Of a DNA stretch of 7,884 bases, positions 1 through 6,438 are shown piece after piece. Origin of the DNA: Undibacterium sp. Its GTDB lineage: Bacteria; Pseudomonadota; Gammaproteobacteria; Burkholderiales; Burkholderiaceae. The stretch is from assembly GCA_014376575.1 (NCBI GenBank), contig JACMRF010000122.1, positions 1-7,884 of the forward strand, written 5' to 3'. Below the pieces are notes generated by a model that saw only the letters and a program-made list of their open reading frames with translations, made no database searches and was not told the origin of the DNA. Numbering within the stretch: the first letter of the stretch is position 1; each line of letters begins with the position of its first letter. Position numbers and translations under genes: made by a program.

Positions 1-953
1 AGCCAGCGAGATTGATCTTCTATCATCACGCTTATTTCAATGCGACCGATTTGTGGCATGCGTTTTCCTTTCATTGCAGCCATAATCTTTTGATCTTCAG
101 GATTATTGCCACCCTGATGATTCCAGATGTCTCCGCGATAATCGGGGTTCGCCAACAGTATGATTTTAGAGCCACGTATCCATTCATTTAACGCCACCAT
201 ATACGGTCCGGTGCCAACCGGGTTGGACATGACTTGCCCTTGGACGTCCTGGTATTTTTCAATGACTTCTCTGGCCACTGCGCCGGTGGGGTTATGCGCG
301 AGTATTAGGCCTAGATTGAAATCCGGTTCATTCAGATGAATACGCAAGGTGTATTTGTCGATCAATTCCAGTCCTGCGATTTTGGCGTCATAGTCGAATT
401 TTTTTGTCTTTTTTGCCTGCTCCGCCAGCGCATCTAAGCCGATAATTTTTCCAGCAATTAACCATGAATGAGATGACGCTAAACGTGGATCCATTAATCG
501 CTTCAGCGTATAAATATAATCAACCATCGTTAGCTCGCGGCTTTTTCCGTTGAAGGCAGCATCGGGCGTGAAATAAATACCTTTCTTAAGCTTAATTGTG
601 TAGGTTTTGGCGTCCGCAGATACTTCCGGCAATGCTTCTGCTGTTCGCGGAATCAGTTTGACTGGGCTGGCCAAATAGTCGTAGGTATAAAGCGCTTCGA
701 AGATGGCGTAATTCACTCCGTTTGAATATAAGTCTCGCGCCGCTCCGGGATCGAAGCCAGTTTCTGCTACGTTAAATACCCATTTCAAGACCTTGTCTGG
801 GTCGGCTGAACTAACGGCGGTCGCTTGTCGTATTGGCAGGGCCGATAGTAGACCTGCCAGGAAAAATAAATGGATGAATTTTGTGAACCTAACAAGCCCA
901 AGAATTTGTGGTTCGTTGCGATACATGGCAAATAGATTAAATAGTGGCTTCAT
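1..953 (-). CDS. ABC transporter solute-binding protein, family 5 (partial, C-terminus beyond window)
   Basis: This is the N-terminal 317 codons of an exported solute-binding protein of the SBP_bac_5 (OppA/DppA/YejA-like) family; the reading frame is still open at position 1, so the C-terminal lobe is missing. It would bind a peptide or similar ligand in the periplasm and deliver it to an ABC permease. From ATG 953 the protein begins MKPLFNLFAMYRN, followed by a hydrophobic stretch (HLFFLAGLLSALPI) and a likely signal-peptidase site after ATA near residue 46. Family hallmarks are AIFEALYTYDYLASPVKLIP, then PEVSADAK, RELTMVDYIYTLKRLMDP, and NPVGTGPYM. It is a clear paralogue of the neighbouring gene (1005-2786): in the best-matching stretch over half of the residues are identical by eye. 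It lies 51 bases after that gene on the same strand, so co-transcription is likely. The start is uncertain: no good ribosome binding site precedes ATG 953, and an in-frame ATG at 926 would shorten an unusually long signal-peptide N-region. Ligand unknown. Confidence 0.9.
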   Translation of the reverse strand, partial: MKPLFNLFAMYRNEPQILGLVRFTKFIHLFFLAGLLSALPIRQATAVSSADPDKVLKWVFNVAETGFDPGAARDLYSNGVNYAIFEALYTYDYLASPVKLIPRTAEALPEVSADAKTYTIKLKKGIYFTPDAAFNGKSRELTMVDYIYTLKRLMDPRLASSHSWLIAGKIIGLDALAEQAKKTKKFDYDAKIAGLELIDKYTLRIHLNEPDFNLGLILAHNPTGAVAREVIEKYQDVQGQVMSNPVGTGPYMVALNEWIRGSKIILLANPDYRGDIWNHQGGNNPEDQKIMAAMKGKRMPQIGRIEISVMIEDQSRW

Positions 954-1004
954 TATTACTGGAGCTTTCTGGGGTCTTTGATGAGATTGGTCTTGTGCTG
1001 AAAC

Positions 1005-2786
1005 TTAATGTTTTTCGACATCAATATAAGCCCAGTCGGAATGCAAAATGGGATGCTTTTTAAAACCGATAACCCAAGGTCGCGCAAGCCAGCTGCGTAT
1101 GCGTATTGAATGCATGATCCATGGGGTATCCGCTTCCATCTGGCGGCTCATCTGCCGGTAGATTTTGTTGCGCTCTTCACCAATCGGAAGTGCCACTGCT
1201 TGCCGATAAAGTGCATCGTAAGCAGCTGATTCATAGCAGGCGTGATTACCTTGGCCAGCTTTGGGGCCATATAGCAATTGCAGAAAGTTTTCGCCGTCGG
1301 GAAAATCCGCATTCCAGGCGCTGCTCCACATGGCGAGTTTGCAGGTGCTCGCCGCTTTCATATTGTCGGCAAAATTACCGACGATAAATTCAACGCGTAA
1401 ACCGATTTTGTCCAACCCGCGTTTAAAAATTTCCGCCTGAATTTTGTACAAGGCGGCGCCCTCCATGGTTTTTCTGACGAGCAGAGCTTGGCCGTCGGGC
1501 AGCGTACGGTATCCATCCGCGCCACGTTTATAACCGTAGCGATCGAGTAATTTATTCGCAAGATCAATGTCGTAGCCAAGGCTGCTACGGTACTTGGCGT
1601 CATACCCCACTACACCAGGGGGTATCATGGATTCTGCTTTGATCGCCTGGCCCAGGCGCATTTGGGCTATTTCGTCGGCATTGCTATAAGACATCGCGAT
1701 CGCTCTGCGCAAGGCGATTTTTTCAATGCTGTAGCCACCGACGATAGGATCGCGCATGTTAAATAGAGAGAACGTGGTGCCGGCATCGGCCACTCTGTCC
1801 ATGGTAATACCTTGATTGCGCAATTCCGGCCCCAGCATAACGCCATCAAGTGCTGTCGGTGCGGCAATTTGCGGTAATTTGTCGATGTCTAGTTGCTTAT
1901 CCTGAAATGCTAGCCAACGCGATTGCTCTTCTTCGATAATATTGATTTCTATCTTATTAACTTGGGGCATTTTCTTGCCCTTCATTTGCTGAATAATTTG
2001 CGCGTCTCGTGGTGTTCCTGAAGATTGGAAATCCCAGATGTAACCGCGATATTGAGGATTGGACGTCAGCATTATTTTATGGCGTGGCGCATATTTTTCT
2101 ATCATGTAAGGACCTGTCCCTACCGGATGCAGACCGCTTTGCTCACCGTAGGTATCAATTACTTCTCTCGCCACTGCGCCAAAAGCGCCATAGGCAAGTA
2201 CATAAAGAAAATTGTAGTCGGTCGCTTTGAGTTCTATCCGTAAGGTATATTTGTCGAGCGCTTGTAAACCTGCCACCGGTATGGCGTAATCAAACTTTCC
2301 TGTTTTTTTTGCCTTCGCTTGCAGCTCGTCCATGCCAACAATTTTCCCGTCGATAAAGCTAGCATGAGGAGAGCGGTTGGCTGGATCGAGAATGCGCTTG
2401 AACGTGTAAATGTAGTCTTGCGCGGTGAGTTCGCGTTTTTTATCTTTAAACACCTGGTCTGGCGCGAAATAAATGTCGGGTTTAATTTTAAAAACAAATA
2501 CCTTCCCGTCATTGCTGACTTCTGGCATCGATTCGACGGTTTTAGGGATCAATTTAACTGGCCTCGCAAGATAGTCGTAGCTCAGCAACGGTTCAAATAT
2601 CGCCTCACTTACCCAGCCAGAGTAGTGATTTTGGGTTTTTGCCATATCAAAACCGTCGTCTGCAGCATCGAATGCTTGTCTGATTGTTTTATTGATGTTG
2701 GTCGGTTCGATCGCCGCTGTTACGTCAAGCCTGCTTAGCAATATTAAAATGCATGCAAACGACCGTAAATAGTTATATTTAAACAT
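1005..2786 (-). CDS. ABC transporter solute-binding protein, family 5 (periplasmic)
   Basis: A complete 593-residue SBP_bac_5 protein, a little longer than OppA and near the size of the YejA-type binding proteins. It would capture a peptide or similar solute in the periplasm for an ABC importer. The longest frame begins at 2801, but the ATG at 2786 is preferred: GGAAGG lies 7 bases before it and overlaps the upstream ATG. From there a Sec signal peptide is visible (MFKYNYLRSFACILILLS, cleavage probably just after VTA near residue 24). The family signature region is at about residues 85-135 (PEVSNDGKVFVFKIKPDIYF, then RELTAQDYIYTFKRILDP). VGTGPYM is at 222-228, and the C-lobe motif WNADFPDGENFLQLLYGP at about 491-508. 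The protein is not an obvious lipoprotein: the cysteine in the signal is not in a lipobox. It is the promoter-proximal member of a tandem pair with the partial paralogue at 1-953. No permease or ATPase gene is visible, so the substrate cannot be inferred from context. Peptide, microcin-like or opine-type ligands are all possible. Confidence 0.94.
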   Translation of the reverse strand: MFKYNYLRSFACILILLSRLDVTAAIEPTNINKTIRQAFDAADDGFDMAKTQNHYSGWVSEAIFEPLLSYDYLARPVKLIPKTVESMPEVSNDGKVFVFKIKPDIYFAPDQVFKDKKRELTAQDYIYTFKRILDPANRSPHASFIDGKIVGMDELQAKAKKTGKFDYAIPVAGLQALDKYTLRIELKATDYNFLYVLAYGAFGAVAREVIDTYGEQSGLHPVGTGPYMIEKYAPRHKIMLTSNPQYRGYIWDFQSSGTPRDAQIIQQMKGKKMPQVNKIEINIIEEEQSRWLAFQDKQLDIDKLPQIAAPTALDGVMLGPELRNQGITMDRVADAGTTFSLFNMRDPIVGGYSIEKIALRRAIAMSYSNADEIAQMRLGQAIKAESMIPPGVVGYDAKYRSSLGYDIDLANKLLDRYGYKRGADGYRTLPDGQALLVRKTMEGAALYKIQAEIFKRGLDKIGLRVEFIVGNFADNMKAASTCKLAMWSSAWNADFPDGENFLQLLYGPKAGQGNHACYESAAYDALYRQAVALPIGEERNKIYRQMSRQMEADTPWIMHSIRIRSWLARPWVIGFKKHPILHSDWAYIDVEKH

Positions 2787-2793
2787 CTTTAGA

Positions 2794-2799
2794 CCTTCC
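2794..2799 (-). promoter_or_regulatory. Ribosome binding site deciding the binding-protein start
   Basis: GGAAGG on the minus strand lies 7 bases before ATG 2786 and overlaps the earlier in-frame ATG at 2801. A ribosome bound here would start at 2786, which also gives a compact signal peptide. No comparable site precedes 2801. Confidence 0.75.
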
Positions 2800-3055
2800 A
2801 TTTTTTTTCAGATAGATGTTTTATACCGCTCAAAGCTAGGTAATTAGATTGATAAAGATATCGTATGGAGTTAATAAAGTGGCGGTCTAAAAATTAAATA
2901 TGTGCTTTTCTTTCTTCTTGAACGACCAAAATCGTTAATTTTAATTAATTTTTAGATAATAAAATTTATATTTTCCAAGCTTTTTTAGGCGCTAATGTAA
3001 AATATTTTTGGGTGTGTTGAATATAATTTCTGTGCGCTTTCACTTGTTTTTGGCT

Positions 3056-3074
3056 GAATAATTAAAATTTATTC
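3056..3074. promoter_or_regulatory. 19-base AT-rich near-palindrome, possible operator
   Basis: The bases GAATAA at 3056-3061 and TTATTC at 3069-3074 form a dyad with seven of nine pairs matching around a central base. The length equals that of a Fur box and TonB operons are often iron-controlled, but the match to the classical Fur 19-mer is poor (fewer than half of positions). In DNA this AT-rich such palindromes arise readily by chance. Confidence 0.2.
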
Positions 3075-3332
3075 TGGTGTTTCACCTGACTAGCAAAATA
3101 AAAGTAGGTACGTACAAAATTCTAGTGCTAGCGTGCTATTTTAATGTTGCTCTGCACAATCAAAATCTCGCTTCCACTGAGCAGTTTATTTATGGCAAAA
3201 TACGCGTTGTTTTTTTGGGCGTATAAATGAAGCGTATCTTGACATTTGCCATTTGGTAATTTTTTTGTTGTTGATTCAAAAAATTTGGTGCTCTATTTCA
3301 TTTGTAGTTAAAATACAGTTCCAATTCTATAA

Positions 3333-3349
3333 GCTGGTATCAAACCAGC
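3333..3349. promoter_or_regulatory. Perfect 6-bp inverted repeat in the tonB upstream region
   Basis: GCTGGT and ACCAGC flank a 5-base spacer (ATCAA). It is the most GC-rich dyad in the intergenic region. No T-run follows on either strand, so it is not an ordinary terminator. It could be an operator half-site pair or a structure in a long tonB leader RNA; nothing decides between these. Confidence 0.35.
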
Positions 3350-3430
3350 ATGAATCGTTGTTGATATGGGTTGTACGGTTCGGCGATTTTGTTGGCATGT
3401 AAAAATGCTCGACCAAACGAGGAGTCTATT

Positions 3431-3451
3431 TACTTAGATTAAGAGTAAGTA
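3431..3451. promoter_or_regulatory. TACTTA-N9-TAAGTA dyad, possible regulator site
   Basis: TACTTA at 3431-3436 and TAAGTA at 3446-3451 are exact inverted copies 9 bases apart, giving half-site centres 15 bases apart, a spacing compatible with a dimeric helix-turn-helix regulator. It lies about 200 bases before tonB. No family can be assigned. Confidence 0.25.
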
Positions 3452-3633
3452 TGGGGCGCAAACGGCTAGTTGAACATATACGCATGTATTTTGTTCATGG
3501 AACGGTATTTATTTGATGTGCTAATCTGTCAACGTGGTGTATCTTGTTAGTCGATTCTGCGTTGTTTTTAGTTGGCTCATCACATATGTAATCTTTCGTT
3601 CGTGTGCAGCTTTTTGTAAATTGTTGTGGTTTT

Positions 3634-3641
3634 GGAGGGAG
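3634..3641 (+). promoter_or_regulatory. Strong ribosome binding site of tonB
   Basis: GGAGGGAG precedes ATG 3647, with 8 bases between GGAGG and the start codon. It lies inside the longer open frame that begins at GTG 3626, so it argues for ATG 3647 as the real start and against the GTG. Confidence 0.85.
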
Positions 3642-3646
3642 CAGGT

Positions 3647-4309
3647 ATGGATTTTTCAGGACGCGAGCCAGAACCGGGAAAGAAATTTACCGGAATTGGT
3701 CTTGTTATTATATTTCACGTAGCATTGGTTTATGGGTTGATCAATGGCGGTGCAGCACACATTAAAGCTGCCTTCCAAAAACCCTTAGAAACCAAAATTG
3801 TTGAGGAGGTAAAGCCGCCACCGCCGCCAGATACACCACCACCGCCACCGCCAAAATTATTAACACCGCCGCCGCCGTTTATTCCGCCGCCGGAAGTGCA
3901 GGTTCAGCAACCAGCACCGTCGCAAAATACAATTGCGGCAGTGTCTAGTGTTAAACCTGACTCTAATGTTTTGCCTAAATCTGTGCAGCAACCAGTTGCA
4001 GATGCGAAACCGGTCGGGCAGTCTATAATTTCAGCGGTGATTAATTTTGAGCAAGCTGGATGTAAGCCCGATTATCCTAGGGCGTCTCTACGCAACGAAG
4101 AGACAGGTACGACAGTTTTACTTGTTACAGTTGGTGGCGATGGTAATGTCACAGATGTAAAGGTTGATAAGTCCAGCGGCTTCAGGGGTCTTGACAATGC
4201 AGTGCGAGCCCAGTTGATGTCGGGTTCATGCAAGAATAAACCTGGTACGGTGGACGGTAAGCCGCAAGTAACGCAGTCGAAGGTTGCATACGTTTGGAAG
4301 CTTGATTAA
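3647..4309 (+). CDS. tonB: Energy transducer TonB
   Basis: A 220-residue TonB protein, the periplasm-spanning arm that passes inner-membrane proton-motive energy to TonB-dependent outer-membrane receptors. Residues 1-13 are cytoplasmic. A single N-terminal anchor spans about 14-34 and carries His24, equivalent to the essential anchor histidine of E. coli TonB, although the serine that sits four residues before it in E. coli is valine here. Residues 56-91 are a proline-rich arm (KPPPPPDTPPPPPPK, then LTPPPPFIPPP). The TonB C-terminal domain covers about 130-219, with DYPRAS at 142-147, the TGTTVLLVTVGGDGNVTDVKV core and a final VAYVWKLD. Cys139 and Cys195 both lie in this periplasmic domain and might form a disulphide. 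ATG 3647 is chosen over the upstream GTG because of its strong ribosome binding site. The gene heads a cluster with exbB and two exbD genes (93 bases to exbB) and is divergent from the binding-protein genes. Which receptors it serves is not visible. Confidence 0.97.
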   Translation: MDFSGREPEPGKKFTGIGLVIIFHVALVYGLINGGAAHIKAAFQKPLETKIVEEVKPPPPPDTPPPPPPKLLTPPPPFIPPPEVQVQQPAPSQNTIAAVSSVKPDSNVLPKSVQQPVADAKPVGQSIISAVINFEQAGCKPDYPRASLRNEETGTTVLLVTVGGDGNVTDVKVDKSSGFRGLDNAVRAQLMSGSCKNKPGTVDGKPQVTQSKVAYVWKLD

Positions 4310-4402
4310 AACAAGGCCAACAAGTAACAAAGCAAGAGACAGATCGTTTTATTCAACACCAACGTAAGTATTACTAAATTCATTTTTAAAGGAAGTATCT
4401 AC

Positions 4403-5281
4403 ATGAAATCCCGCGCTAAATTAAGCACATTCCTGGCGGCAGTTCTTTTTGCACTGACTGCCTCTATTGCAATTACTCCAGCATTCGCTGCTGACCCAGC
4501 CCCTGCTTCAGATACAGCGGCAATTGCTGCAGCACCAGCGGTCGATGCTGCTGCTTCATCACCTGATGCCGCAGCACCTGCTGCAGCTGTAAAAGAAGTA
4601 GCAAATCCGTATGGTATGGAAGCATTATTGAAGGGCGGCGATACTGTTGCTCAAGGTACCTTGTTAATCATGGCAATCATGTCTATGGGTAGCTGGTATA
4701 TCCTGATTACGAAAATTATTGATCAAGTAAAATTGTCTGGCCAAGCTAAAGAAGCTTCTAAGTTCTGGAAAGCTTCTAGCGTCGGCGCCGGAATCAGCAG
4801 CCTGAAAGAAGGCAGCCCGTTCCGCTTCATCGCTGAGGCTGCTGTAAGTTCAACACAGCATCATGAAGGTGCTTTACTTGAACAAATCGATTTGAATTCT
4901 TGGGTAACAATGTCTATCCAGCGTTCTGTCGATAAAGTTCAAAGTCGTCTGCAAGATGGCTTGGCTTTCTTGGCAACTGTTGGTTCAACTGCTCCATTCG
5001 TCGGTTTGTTCGGTACAGTTTTGGGTATTTACCATGCATTGACTCAGATCGGTGCTTCTGGCCAGGCGTCTATAGATAAAGTGGCGGGTCCTGTTGGTGA
5101 AGCTCTGATCATGACGGCGATTGGCCTGGGTGTTGCTGTCCCTGCGGTTCTTGGTTATAACTTTGTTGTTCGCCGTAACAAGAGCTGCATGGAAGAAGTT
5201 CGTGCCTTTGGCGCCGATTTGCACTCTGTTGTTTTGTCTGGTGTCATGGGCAAAGCAAATGCAAATAAAAAAGTGGCTTAA
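4403..5281 (+). CDS. exbB: TonB-system proton channel subunit ExbB (MotA/TolQ/ExbB family)
   Basis: A 292-residue ExbB, the pentameric inner-membrane scaffold of the proton channel that energises TonB. It is a long form. Residues 1-30 are a Sec-type signal peptide (LAAVLFALTASIAI, cleavage after AFA), and about 31-65 are an Ala/Pro/Asp-rich periplasmic linker; short ExbB proteins lack both. The MotA/TolQ/ExbB core follows, with transmembrane segments at about 85-106, 187-211 and 230-256. The cytoplasmic loop between the first two contains the usual amphipathic helices. The conserved motif ATVGSTAPFVGLFGTVLGIY is at 191-210, and GEALIMTAIGLGVAVPAV, with Glu233 facing the pore region, at 232-249. 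AAAGGAAG lies 7 bases before the ATG. The gene sits between tonB and exbD1, separated from the latter by 103 bases that contain a hairpin. TolQ is the main alternative, but the tonB and exbD context and the signal peptide argue for ExbB. Confidence 0.96.
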   Translation: MKSRAKLSTFLAAVLFALTASIAITPAFAADPAPASDTAAIAAAPAVDAAASSPDAAAPAAAVKEVANPYGMEALLKGGDTVAQGTLLIMAIMSMGSWYILITKIIDQVKLSGQAKEASKFWKASSVGAGISSLKEGSPFRFIAEAAVSSTQHHEGALLEQIDLNSWVTMSIQRSVDKVQSRLQDGLAFLATVGSTAPFVGLFGTVLGIYHALTQIGASGQASIDKVAGPVGEALIMTAIGLGVAVPAVLGYNFVVRRNKSCMEEVRAFGADLHSVVLSGVMGKANANKKVA

Positions 5282-5323
5282 TTTTAAAAATTAGTCTGCA
5301 ATAGAGTTAGTTCATTCCCTTCG

Positions 5324-5347
5324 ACTGCTCGCTTTTGGGTGGGCAGT
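5324..5347 (+). promoter_or_regulatory. Hairpin in the exbB-exbD1 spacer
   Basis: ACTGCTC (5324-5330) can pair with GGGCAGT (5341-5347), including one G-U pair, around a 10-base loop. No U-run follows, so it is not a standard terminator. Placed between exbB and exbD1 it could act as an RNA-stability or processing element that sets a higher ExbB than ExbD yield, as the complex needs more ExbB. That role is inference. Confidence 0.35.
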
Positions 5348-5384
5348 AGAGGGTGTAGTTAGAATTCACAGAAGAGAATACATT

Positions 5385-5819
5385 ATGTCAATGTCAATGG
5401 GCAATGATGGTGACGGTGAAGACGAAGTTAACAGCACCATCAATACCACCCCTCTGGTGGATATTATGTTGGTCTTGTTGATTATCTTCCTGATCACATC
5501 ACCTGTAGTCCTCAATTCGATCAAGGTTAAGCTGCCGGCTGAAACTAATACGATCTATGTCACTAAACCAGAAAATATCACACTTACTATCAACAAAGAT
5601 GGCGATATGTACTGGAACGGAGCTAGAAAAGCGTTAGCTGGGACAGATGAACTGTTCGAAAAAATGAAGGAAGTATCAGTGTTGTTACCACAACCCGAAG
5701 TTCATATTCGCGGTGATCAAAATACCCGTTATGAGTTTGTAGGTAAAACTATCCTGACGATTCAACGTGCAGGTATACAGAAGGTTGGTTTCATCATTGA
5801 ACCACCATCTAAAACCTAA
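5385..5819 (+). CDS. exbD: Biopolymer transporter ExbD (first copy)
   Basis: A 144-residue ExbD, the proton-conducting partner of ExbB. It has a short acidic cytoplasmic N-terminus (residues 1-18), one transmembrane helix at about 23-43 and a periplasmic domain to the end. The hallmark INTTPLVDIMLVLLIIFLIT starts at residue 19, and Asp26 corresponds to the essential protonatable aspartate of E. coli ExbD (Asp25). The periplasmic part has the expected IKVKLP segment after the helix, the INKDGDMYWNG strand region and the C-terminal VHIRGDQNTRYEFVGKTI and VGFIIEPP pieces. GAAGAG lies 8 bases before the ATG. A second, diverged ExbD begins 12 bases after the stop. TolR is the nearest relative but would be expected beside tolQ and tolA. 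It should work with ExbB and TonB in the inner membrane. Confidence 0.96.
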   Translation: MSMSMGNDGDGEDEVNSTINTTPLVDIMLVLLIIFLITSPVVLNSIKVKLPAETNTIYVTKPENITLTINKDGDMYWNGARKALAGTDELFEKMKEVSVLLPQPEVHIRGDQNTRYEFVGKTILTIQRAGIQKVGFIIEPPSKT

Positions 5820-5831
5820 AAAGGAAAGCAC

Positions 5832-6260
5832 ATGAGCATGGCCCCTAGCTCAAGTAGTTCGAGCGAACCTGAAGTAATGATGGAAATGAACATGACGCCT
5901 TTGATTGATGTCATGTTGGTTTTGATCATTATGTTGATTATTACTATTCCTGTTCAGAATCATTCGATTAATCTGAATATGCCGACCAATACACCATCCA
6001 AACCGACTGAACCGCCAGTGGTAATGACGATAGACGTTGATTTTGATGGCACGATTTCATGGAATGCCGAAGTAGTGACGCTCTCTGCATTGGACGCGAA
6101 GTTGGCCGCAGTAGCGGCAACACCGAATCAGCCAGAAGTGCATTTGCGGCCTAACAAGCTTGTAGCTTACAAGACAGTAGCGGCAGTAATGGCTGCGGCG
6201 CAAAGACTTGGTGTGACTAAAATTGGTATGGTTGGAAATGAGCAGTTTTTGAATCAATAA
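5832..6260 (+). CDS. exbD: Biopolymer transporter ExbD (second copy)
   Basis: A 142-residue second ExbD. It has a serine-rich cytoplasmic start (residues 6-11 are all Ser), then NMTPLIDVMLVLIIMLIITI with the proton-carrying Asp26, one membrane helix at about 23-43, and a periplasmic domain with INLNMP, IDVDFDGTISWN, VHLRPNKLVAYKTVAAVM and a short C-terminus. AAGGAAAG sits just before the ATG and the gap to the first exbD is only 12 bases, so translation is probably coupled. The two ExbD copies share the helix motif but differ clearly in the periplasmic half, so this is old duplication rather than a recent repeat. A tonB-exbB-exbD1-exbD2 order is known from Xanthomonas campestris, where the second ExbD is dispensable for iron uptake but matters in plant interaction; whether this copy is similarly specialised is unknown. 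A strong terminator follows. Confidence 0.96.
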   Translation: MSMAPSSSSSSEPEVMMEMNMTPLIDVMLVLIIMLIITIPVQNHSINLNMPTNTPSKPTEPPVVMTIDVDFDGTISWNAEVVTLSALDAKLAAVAATPNQPEVHLRPNKLVAYKTVAAVMAAAQRLGVTKIGMVGNEQFLNQ

Positions 6261-6300
6261 TTTTTGTTTGATTCAATGTCAAAATCTACGGTAATGTAAA

Positions 6301-6328
6301 AAAACGGCAGGGGTATCCCTGCCGTTTT
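6301..6328 (+). terminator. Rho-independent terminator after exbD2
   Basis: CGGCAGGG (6305-6312) and CCCTGCCG (6317-6324) make a perfect 8-bp GC-rich stem with the loop GTAT, flanked by an A-run and a TTTT run that extend the pairing. It lies 41 bases after the exbD2 stop. It ends the tonB-exbB-exbD1-exbD2 unit and separates it from the TPR gene. The A-run on the left means it could also act on the minus strand. Confidence 0.92.
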
Positions 6329-6356
6329 CATATGTATAGGTCGGTTGCTAATAAAA

Positions 6357-6374
6357 AGACTGTTACGTTAGTCT
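6357..6374. promoter_or_regulatory. AGACT-N8-AGTCT dyad upstream of the TPR gene
   Basis: AGACT at 6357-6361 and AGTCT at 6370-6374 are inverted copies around GTTACGTT. It lies between the terminator and the TPR gene start, in the space that must hold that gene's promoter, so it could be an operator. A TATAAA at 6409-6414 is a possible -10 element, but no good -35 sits at the right distance. Confidence 0.25.
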
Positions 6375-6438
6375 GCGATGATTTATAGTTTATTGCGTTT
6401 ATCAAATTTATAAAATTTATTGATTGAGAGATCAAAAT

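Larger units (their letters stand above)
2787..3646. other. AT-rich divergent intergenic region, no gene seen
   Basis: About 860 bases separate the start of the minus-strand binding-protein gene from the start of tonB. The stretch is much richer in A and T than its neighbours (2881-3080 is mostly A/T runs). No reading frame with a ribosome binding site and credible protein was found; the only sizeable frame, a plus-strand one ending at 3722, overlaps tonB and has no start signal. It must hold the promoters of both divergent units. Visible structure includes a 19-base near-palindrome at 3056-3074, GTACGTAC at 3108-3115, a tandem GTGCTA repeat at 3125-3138, several ATACGC/GCGTAT hexamers at 3200-3237 and 3478-3483, a 6-bp hairpin at 3333-3349 and a TACTTA-N9-TAAGTA dyad at 3431-3451. 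None matches the Fur consensus well. An unannotated small RNA or a decayed gene remnant cannot be excluded. Confidence 0.7.

Noticed and set aside
793..981. 62-codon plus-strand open frame
   Set aside because: It overlaps the start of the partial binding-protein gene in antisense, lacks a ribosome binding site and has no recognisable protein features.
2319..2738. 139-codon plus-strand open frame
   Set aside because: It is wholly antisense to the complete binding-protein gene, whose product is clearly real; the frame is a by-product of its codon use.
3108..3138. GTACGTAC palindrome and tandem GTGCTA copies
   Set aside because: Short symmetric words in AT-rich DNA; too small to support a named site, so they are only mentioned in the intergenic description.
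3239..3267. TTGACA as a -35 box
   Set aside because: The hexamer is consensus-like, but at 16-18 bases downstream there is only a T-run and no reasonable -10, so I do not call a promoter.
3534..3722. 62-codon frame starting at a GTG upstream of tonB
   Set aside because: It overlaps the tonB start in another frame, has no ribosome binding site, and the part after 3647 is a shadow of TonB. The hydrophobic residues come from the T-rich DNA.
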